Part shown: piece after piece, positions 38,001-48,352 of the stretch
Position numbering within the stretch: position 1 is the first letter of the stretch
Layout: the number at the start of each line of letters is the position of its first letter
Origin: Diadema setosum
Taxonomy: Eukaryota; Echinodermata; Echinoidea; Diadematoida; Diadematidae
DNA: 64,000 nt
Direction: 5' to 3'
Assembly: GCA_033980235.1 (NCBI GenBank)
Contig: CM067066.1
Span: 34,945,180 to 35,009,179, forward strand
The notes under the pieces: generated by a model
Database searches by the model: none
Seen by the model: the letters and a program-made list of their open reading frames with translations, nothing else
What the model was told of the DNA's origin: nothing
Program-made: the position numbers and the translations under genes

Positions 38001-41000
38001 TCGCAAGTGGCTAAATTCGAGATCGTGGAGTCATGTTCTAAACGGAGAAGTGTGTACGTGTACATCACATTCATATTGGGATCAGAGTCAATATTTTCAT
38101 GTGTCTTTAATTTCGTAAATAGCAACTGACTCGCGAAATTCACAAAAACAAAAACCTCGCAAAATATTCAGCACACACAGTATAATATGGAGACTGTGGC
38201 ATTACTCGCATTAATGTTTCGTTGTTTTGTATGTCAGTAATTTAGGATTTTCTGATCTCAGGAACATCCTGTCATTAAAAGATCTCTTCACAAATACTTA
38301 GTACAGTCCTCGCCCATTAAATCGGGAACCACTTTAGCGTGAACCCTGCTTATGTGCAACAAAACTTGATGCAACAAAATTTTCATGCGTTATTTCCACC
38401 GCTTTATTGAGACAAATCTGGCTGAAACACTTCCACTGTCCATGTATTAATGTCTAAAAACAATAAGTAAATCCTCAGAAAAAAATTGCAGGGACTTAAT
38501 TTCCTTAAGGCCCCATCACACTACACCGTATAAATCAACGAATGCCTAGCGCATGGGCAAAATTTGGCAAAGTCCAGATACGCTCGAATCCGCAAGCAAA
38601 ATGTGGTTTTCGAACGTTCGCCTAACGAATGATGAGCATATGCTAACCGTGTTACGAGCGGATAAAGTAACGAATGAAAGCGACAAGTTCCTTCATGAAA
38701 TGCCCCCCTGATGTCACTACCCTCGACAGTCCTCAAGATTCCCCTAAAGTGCACTTCCTTCTGATGATCATGTTGACGATGATGTTGGTAGTCCAACATT
38801 CTCCATTGCGTCTGGTGCCTCCAACTGGAGTCGAACTTTCACAATTCCCAATTTCCATGCAGAGATTCCCATTTACTACAGGTTGACTTTTATAGCAGCG
38901 GTTTAGAATAATGTTCTTGATACAAGCACTGCAAGTGCGGTTATTATCTACCATTATTTTATTACTTATTAGAACACGTATAATGAAATGTCATGTGGGG
39001 GGCTGTGACATAGTGGATAAGACTCCCGACTCCCGAACTGAGGACCCGGGTTCGAATCCCGCCCAGTGCTTACATCCTTGGACAAGATTTTTTTACCCAC
39101 GATGTCCTTCTCGACCCAGGTGTATAAATGGGTACCTGGCAACACTAGGGTAATAATAATGGCAGGGCCCTCTGGTGGAGCAGTGACAACACTGAAGAGG
39201 CTACCCTGGGTAGATAAGACCTTTTTTTTTTTTCTTATTACTATTATTATCATTATTATTATTATGTGTGCTGTGAATATCTTTTTTTTTTTCTACTACG
39301 TTTAATTAACGTGTGTTGCTGTGCAGATTTGCTGGGCGAATTTGGACGAACGGCGGACGAATAAGAAACGAACGCAGAGCGACCAAAACTTTCGATCAGC
39401 GGATGCTAAGCGAACACAGAGCGGATTGTCATTCCGTTCGTCATCCGCTCAAGATTTTGGACATGTCCAAAATCAAAATTTGGCTCCGGCGGATCTCTGC
39501 GAATCTCTGCGAACAGCTAGCGGATACAACGAACGTCAAACGGGTCACGAACGACGAGCAACGGATGTGAGCGTATCTCAAAATTTTCGGATCCGCTGGG
39601 CATTTGTTGGCTCGATCCGCTCTAGTGTGACGGGGGCTTTACCAGAAGGATTATTTTCTAACTAGTTCCCAAAAGATTATGCCGACTGCAGTCTAAACAT
39701 TTCCCATTAGCCAATGAGATGTAGCGCAGTAGTGGCAGTCTTATTGAGCATCATCTTATTGTGCATCGTCAGTTTCTACTAGCGCACTTACACACTGTAA
39801 TCGAGTCCACTGATCTCACCAGCCAGCCAGCTTACACACGTAGCTGAGAGACTGAGCTCTCTTCCCGCCTAGCCCTCCTGCATGCTGCATATCATGCTCT
39901 CACCAACTCATGTGTGACTGTGTGTGTACCACACCAACACATGCAGTGCACTGTGTGAAACTTCAGCTTTGAGATTACACACACAGTTGTCCACTGTATG
40001 CAGGTCTGCTTCTAATCGCCCCTTTCCCAGGGCCCCATCCCTCTGTGCGTACATGAATTCCTTTTTACCAGGCTTAGCTTTCAGCCTGGCCAGGTGGCTG
40101 GCATGCTTGTTGAGTGTCAGACTGTCAGTTTCCCTCCATCTACCATCAGGCTTTTTTTCTCATTCTTTACCTTACATGAAACATCTGCATGTGGCTGCAA
40201 GCAAGTGGTTTGTTGCTTAATCGTTGACAGTGCTTTTGTTTTTCTCTGTCTTTCATGGGATCGGGCCAGGGTGAGGGATATCAAAAGCAGGAAGTCTGCT
40301 CAGGCCAAGTTGTCTCTTGCACCATACCATCAAATTATCATTACGATCGCTAATCATTTTGTTTTCCTTAAGTCCTAAAGTCGGGTTGCGTCTTATACAT
40401 GAGTGAATCTCAGGGCTGCCAACACTGGAAACTAGTTGAGAGTGAGACTCCCATAGGCCAATGCTATAATTTAGGAGTCAAAATGAGTGAGATCAATAGA
40501 AATGCATGCAAATGAAATAAGGTTTTAGCGTGAGAAAGGACCAAAATGCGTGAGTCTCAAGCTCAATGCGTGAGAGTTGGCAGCCCTGGAATCTTAACAT
40601 GGAACTTAACGGTATGCATTTTCAACTCTAAAAGAGGGTTATTTTTTGGATCAAATAAATGGAGGTTTGTTCTGATACCGGTAATGCATTTGCAAAAATT
40701 GTGAGACTGCCGTGCCGTGTCCTTTCTTTTATCGCCGTTTTGGGTCTGCGTGTCGTAGCGTGTGGGTATTTGATGCTGTGGTTATTGTCGGGTGTGACGA
40801 CTGTGCATGGTTTAATGTAATGCCCACATACTTGGCTTTGTGTTGAGTGGTTTGCATGGGCCAATACCGGCCATCGCTTAAACGGGAGAAAAACTTGTCT
40901 CCCGACCCCTTGCGATTAAGTGGCGAGCACTGTAGTCGTATAGTACAAAATAGTGGGATAACAATCGTGATGTAAACATCTACCTAAGACAGCTGTCCCA

Positions 41001-44000
41001 CATGCAAAATTTCAGGTCAATTGCTCAAACAGTGAGAGAGGAGTTCGAGCCACATTTCGCATTATTTTAATAAAAATTTGTTGTTACCATGGTAATACAT
41101 TACTCCATACTGACGAAAAAAAGTGTCTTGCACATCTAACTATGATAGCAGTCACACATGACAAATTTTATGTCAATTGCTCAAAAAATGACAGAGTAGT
41201 TTGAGCCACAAGTTTTGCAACCGACTGACCAACCAACTGCCCAACGGCCCGACTGAGCGCCTGGCCATGCGACCTCAGCGTGATTCCTATCTATACCCCT
41301 ATACACACTATGTGTGGGTGGGTTATTATGATAGTTTTGGATGATAAGAAGTACTGGAGTGAAAAGGCTATTGACCCATAATATGTTTTACACACACACA
41401 CCTGTATGCACTGATTGGCATACATGGTGGAGTGCTTTCTTTGCCAATTGTCACAGACAGCTGAAAACCATTTATCAATGAATAAAAATCAGTTACCCTG
41501 AATAATCCTCGTAATCCCTACTAAGTCACTTATGGCTCTTCTATTGGACTAGGGATTGAGTACAAGTATTAATACACCTGAGTGGGCTTGGTAACTTTTC
41601 AACATGGTCAATAAAGTTCGGATGGATTCCTGCATTCTGACAAAAAAGAGCTTAACAAGTCGAGCATAGCGCCTGGGCACATAAAAGGATTACACACAGG
41701 ATGCGTTTTTTAACTCACTTGCGGTACAGGATTAAGGAACAATTTCAAAACTTTCAGGGAGATTTCAGTCATTGATAAAATGCAAGGCTATTTCGATCTA
41801 AGGGTTAGAAACACATTTCTGAAATGCCCAAAGAAGTGCAAATGCAAATGCATTTCTGCAGAGATGATTTTACACAAAAAAAGTTTTAACCTGTCCATGC
41901 CATCCACTGCCAACTACACATCTCCGCTCCTCAGGTCAAACTGTGCAATGGAACTGTGTAGTTACAAGGACTCCCTCTCAGACAGACAGACAGACAGACA
42001 TAAACACACATCAAGGAATTAAAGAACTTTATTTAAAGTGTCAAGGTTTGACACTTTTGAGAAAAGATCACATTTAAAATCTTGCTTGACTTGGATGATT
42101 ACATAGCTGCTTCATTGTTAATAAACTTTTCCACTAACCATGCATGCTCTGGCACTTAAAACACATGTGGATCAGTGGAATTGGTGCAAATCTCCAAATG
42201 TATATAAAATATTGAGGCAGCGACTGGACTGAAAGAACTATGGTCTTTGCAATTTTCTTGCTCAGACATCATTCAAATTATACATGAATCGTATGTCATC
42301 TCCTTCTCTTCCATGACATTGAGTTAGAATATTGTGCTACCATTATGTTTTCTGCGAATTTTGAGGATTGTGCTGAGATGCTTTTGCTTTGCATTGTCTT
42401 TCAAATAAGTGCCAAAAGATACTAGCAATAATTAGATAATCAATGTCAGAGGCATCAATCATTGTTTTATTCATCTTATGCTCTCAAGACACAAACACCA
42501 TGACAAGCACTACAAAACAGCACTGAGATTATATACCGTTTAAAGAGATGGTTTAGTATTGGTGAAGATGAGGATTGAGCTTTTAAATATTTGTGAGCTA
42601 TCAAAAAACCACTTATATGAAATAATACAGAGCATATGGATTCAAAGTTCATTAGATGACAATTCGTTTTGGAATGGCTGAGACATCCAAAAATAAAGTA
42701 AAACAATGCGATCCTAATAAAAAGTGGGTCTTACTTCTTATTAGGATTGCTCTGTTTTGGAAATCTCAGCCATTTCAAAACGAATTTTTTTTTTTTCAAA
42801 TAAATGTTGAATCACTGTTGGAATTACATGATATGCTCTGTCATATTTCATACGAGGTTTCTCATTACCTCACAAACAAACAAAAAATGTTTAGAAATTT
42901 AAGTTAGGTCTCAACCGAAACTATACAATCCCTTTAAGCACTACAAATGTGTGTCTGATGAGTTCATCGCTAAATGAGGTCAGCTGAAAGTCATGTGAGT
43001 TCACTGACAGAAAAGGAAATAGGCTGGAAAGATTTTCTGTCAGCATTGCCTGGTATGGTATGAAACTGTTTACAAAGTTGTGGTAGTACCTGTTACTATA
43101 ATTCTGCTATAGGCTAATGTTCTGCCACTAAAAACAAACGAACAAACAAACAAACACACACAAGGGTTTGATTGATAGCTCAAAGCAAAGAGAGTGATTG
43201 GTACACCTATTGAATGGTGAGGCAATGCAGACGTCCCAAGAGTCTTCAATGTCAGTCACTAACTTGTCTTATCACATCATTCGTGTACATTACTGCAATT
43301 TCCATGCTTTTTCCAGTTCATTCACAGCACAAACAGTGATAAAAAAAAAGTTTATTTGTTCACTCATATTGAACAGTTGTACAACAAGCATTGTAAACAT
43401 ATACAGGTAGGCCCGAATTCATGAAGGTGGTACAAATAAAACCATGGACAAAAACCATGGAGCGCCAAGTGTCGCACGGAATATTTTGTTACGAAATTGG
43501 TTATTTTATTGACAAAATAATCCCTTTGTTAACGAAATGTTCATTTAGTTATAAAATGTTGTCATTTTGTTACAAAATAATCATTTCATCGACGAAATTA
43601 CTGATTTCGTAACGAAATATTCCATGCGACAATTGGCGCTCCATGGTTTTTGTCCATGGTTTAAACCAAAGAGTATAGAAGCTGTGCTAAGAGGGCTTAC
43701 TCCCGCAATTTCGCGAAGTACGCTCATGGGCGAAATACAGACGCCATTAGCTAACGTGATCTTGACAGTGCCGTTATAGTAGTGATTTCTGTCTCCCTTT
43801 TATCTTTTCCCCTTTTTAGGGGGCATACAGGGGAAGAGATGTACTTAGGACCTCGTTTTGTCATACAGAAGTATCATTCCTGTCTAATCATTAAATGCAA
43901 TTGAAGAAATGTCATTTATTTTCCAATATGCAGTCCCACAAAGTTTGAGCTAAAGTAGCCAGAGAGAGAAAGAGATAGACGGCGTTTGTCAGCTCAAACA

Positions 44001-47000
44001 CAAACTTTGAGGGACTACAGATTGAAAAGTAAATGACATTATTTCAAATTACTCCAAATTAACGTATCAACAGAAAATATACTTCTGCTGATAATTTGAG
44101 GTCTGAAACACAATTTTACCGCTGTGTGCCTCCTTAAAATGAAGAAAAGGTAAGGAAGGCACAGTTCGCTCCATAGGCTCATGTGTGAAGAAGCGTGTGA
44201 GGGGCTCCATGTGGGGCTCCATGGTGTACTACGCCCGTTTGCGTGCGAAATCGCGAGAGTACGCCCTCTTAGCACTAGCTTCTATACTCTTTGGTTTAAA
44301 CCATGGTTTCATTTGTACCACCTTCGTGAATTTGGGCCATATACATACTTGTAGTTACACATGCAGTCATACAAATAATGTTTAACTCGGAGGTTTACAT
44401 ACCACACAGTCACTCCTTTTGTTCATAAAAATTTCTTTCTCCCCAGTAGATAAAATTTAATATGTAATAAGGAGGCTGTGGCCAGTATGGGACTAAAAAA
44501 CAAACAAACAAGCAAACAAATCGCTTACCAAGTAAAAGTTCCAAGGCATTTTCGACATCAACCCCACTGCAGCTCTCAGGAACACATACTCCCCACTGTA
44601 TGGGCAAGTCCTAATTGAAAAACAATATAATCCATTTATGAACATTCCTTAGTTACAAACAGAAATCAAATACTAAAATCATAACATTTTATCAACCGAG
44701 TACAGCAGAAATATGAATGGTTGTTCCTTGTAAAACATTTATTGACATGTGCTTTTCATTTTCAACAAACGAACATATGAGGGAATTAAATTACACTAGA
44801 ACATGAAAAGGCAGATGTGATATCTTTTTATTTTAAAATTTTCATGGGGATTGTGTCTTAAAAAGTGTATATCAATCATTTCATTTTGTGTCTCCTTTTT
44901 TCTGAATTGCTAAAAACTTGGCATTCAAAAAAGAGGGTTGAGAGATAAAGCTCATAACTAGAATTTAAACTTGAAGAAAAGAAACACTTCCACTGTATCC
45001 GCTTTTGCACCAGAAAAAAAAAAATGTCATTCACTGTTTGGCTTTTTTTCCTCCATTACTGCCTAGTCTTTTTCACAGGTCTTCTGTCATTAGTGCTGAT
45101 AACTGAGGGAGGAGGGCACTTCAAGAAACATTTTCATTGACAAATTTGTAGGACAAATTTGCTTTCAGCCAATCAGATGCAAGGTCCCTCTGATGTAGAG
45201 CAAGTTGAAGCCCTTTTCTAGGGCCTTCCAAGATACTGTATGCAAAGATAATTCATCATAACCACTTCCAAGTCACTGAACCAGGTGATTAACCCATTTC
45301 AGCCTTCAACAATAATTTTTACTGGGTTGGTTATAATGCCATAAGTATTGCTCTATTTCACCAGTATCCCACATTTGTAATATACATTGAGTGTTTCATA
45401 AACAAACAATCAAAGGGTCTTCGACAACGGCTACTTCATCATTCTTAGAGCTGAGCACTGGAAGACTCTGTAGTATCCAAAGCAGAAATGAGTCCATTTA
45501 ACCCCTTGGATACAGTAACTCAGGGATTATTTCCGTAATTCATCTCTCATTTTTTCACAAACAGATACAATATACATATAACCACATCAGCCACAGATTC
45601 TGTTGCGAGGTTTCTGCATCTGCGGCCACCCTTCCATTACCTGGCCACCACAGCACTGACAAATCTCCCAAGATTGGATATGATTGACGGATTAATGATT
45701 AATTCCACTGTTAGTACTCTGCACAAATTGCACTTTTCAACGCACAAAAGCTGATTGTAATTCATACAAATACCCACACACATACACACAAACATGTGTG
45801 CACACACACAGGCAACCACACAAATTACACAGATCAAGAGACTTCGACAATGATGCTGAGGCCTTGATATCTATGTATAGCAGAAAGTAAACATAAAAGA
45901 CAATTACCTACTGTATACATCATATATTTTGTGAGTCTAAATTTTTGCAAATCGGGACTTCCCGACAATTTCACAAGTGGTTAAATTTGCGATCATGGAG
46001 TCCTGTACTGAACGGAGAAATGTACACGCATACTTCAAATTCACATCGGGATCAGAGTCAATATTTTCGCATGTTTTTAATTTCGCGAATAGCACCAGAC
46101 TCGCGAAATTTGTGAAAATAAAAACATTGCGAAATATTTGGCACATACAGTATCCTATAAAAAATCATCAGAGATACTCATCACAGATTGCATTGGATTA
46201 TTGAGTACATAAACAGCATACTTTTCTACTCGGCACAATTCTCACTGAAAAGTGAAAGCAGACATAGCATTGTTGTTAGTTTCTTTATGACCTGTATCTT
46301 TGCCCTACCTGCATTGAATACTAAATATAAGTGCATATTTGTGAGCAGTCTCCATTTTTTTTTTAAAACAGTTTTTGTTCAGCATGCATCAGGCAACGAC
46401 AACGCTTCATAAAGAGAAATGCCAGCGTCATTGAGATAACATACCCATAGATGTCTGGTACATTTTGAGAGATTCGACCCCATCACATGATCTCTTCAGT
46501 GTCTGTTTCTATTGGTTTTTTGCCTTGTATTATTGCCTTTCATTCTAAGTCTGCCTACCATCTGAACATCAGCCTAACATCTGAACATCTCCCAAACATT
46601 GATATGCATGTTAAAATCAGAACAAGAAAAAAGAAGTGCATACAAATTTCACTTGCACAAGATCAATACAAAGTATGACACAACACACTTAGATGACATA
46701 ACAAATTGTTTGGAGAAATCATCTTGTCTCACCAGGCTGGCGTTGACTACTGCCGACAAGTTAGCCGAGATACGGACGAGGCAGTATCGGTGCTGGGAGA
46801 CTCCCATGCACTCATCAAAGTGACCCAGCCAAGCAAGATTGCCCACAAGTATTCCAGCAGCAGGCTTTCCAAAGGAGTCAAGAACTGTTCAAAGGAATTG
46901 ACAAAAACAGATTACTTTCTCTCTTTAATGCTCAAAAGGAAATTTCAACCTCTCTCACATTCAATAAAAATATTTATCTAAATGAAAACAGAAAAGTCTT

Positions 47001-48298
47001 TAAGTAGCAGTCTGAAATAAATTGTAGAAAAGAATATATGCATGACCCTCAAAACATTATAGTTTATTAATCCAAAGAAGTTCAAATCAGACAAATCAAA
47101 TGTACATAACACAATCACTGGCTACCTGAATATTGATACATTATTACTGTTTACATGAGGCCCATAACATGTACAACTGTAGAAATTATGTGATATCATG
47201 TTTGATCATGTGACTTTGAAGTCAATACCTGAGAACTGCTTTTTGTTATGCGCATGATATATTGTCATTTTAAATTCACGCTTTGTTGAGGAAGGCTGGT
47301 ATTCTATCTTGATTGTTGGACAGAAGTAATAGCTAAACTATCAAGTGACTGGCAGAGACTAAGGGACCTGTTGTACATGTGATAAACTTACTCTCCTGTG
47401 CCCATAAAACTGAAGTAAAAGATTAATTTCTTCTAAACAAACTTTCATCCATTTGTTTGTACAGTTGTACAAAATACCTTGCTACAAAATAGATGTTTAA
47501 CAGATTTTGAGAATGCTTGTACTGTACATTACTGTTAATGCCGTGTAATACAGGACATCCTTTATGAACAAAAAATTGAGGACACGACACTCTTCAAAAG
47601 AGAATTTGTGTGCGTACATGCTATTATGGTAATATTTTTTACATGCAAGAGGTGCAGCAACCATTGAATGAGTCTCTATTAATGACCAAATGTAATTATA
47701 TCCATGATGCATGTCTGGGAAGGTATTCAAAATAATGCTTGAGAACGAGAGCAGCTCCCTCACTCCTCACATTCAACATCAAATAATTATACACAATAGC
47801 AGGGTGATTTCATCAAACAGGACTTTGGACCATGCACCCATGAGACCCACTCATGAGTTGGCTCAACCATTAGTTTGTTCTCGTCCCAAAAAACTACCCA
47901 TTGTGCCCTAAACACTGAGACTTCATATGCAGGTCATCAACAGGCTTGCTTGGAGTGGCAGTCCTGATATACAGATACTTAAAAAAACAAAAAATGTTCA
48001 ACCAGCATAACACTGTCTTGCACAATGAAGTACACAATGACTAGGCATTTCTTGACAAGGCAGGCACAGTGTACTTACCAACCCCCCTTCAACTGACATT
48101 TCGATTATTTGTTAAATCAAGCAATTTTTATCTCACAAGTCAGATTGTGATTTAATGACTTGCTCCATACTTAAGATTTTACTTCTAAAGTGAACACAAA
48201 CATGCAAATTTCGCTTTCAAACTTGACAGCAATCAAACATTTGCTCTGGACTGGCAATCCAGAAGAGGCAGCAGAAAAAAAAAATATATATGATATAC

Positions 48299-48352
<54 letters not shown>

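Larger units (their letters stand above)
33197..44528. other. Gene A intron 3, 11.3 kb
   Basis: No exon found in either strand. Filled largely by mobile elements: 35541-36679, 36860-37285, 37288-37526, 37930-38182, 38505-39641, 40411-40588, 42540-42937 and 43410-44338. A stretch at 40940-41320 has the low-complexity, primer-like look of another dispersed repeat (runs of CCGACTGACC type), without definable ends. Confidence 0.7.

Noticed and set aside
39001..39075. A functional tRNA gene
   Set aside because: A and B boxes are present, but the cloverleaf does not close and the sequence continues into a SINE body and tail.
39313..39665. Two overlapping plus-strand frames of 85 and 114 codons
   Set aside because: They lie in the CG-rich arm of the 38505-39641 element, whose internal palindromes keep several frames open.
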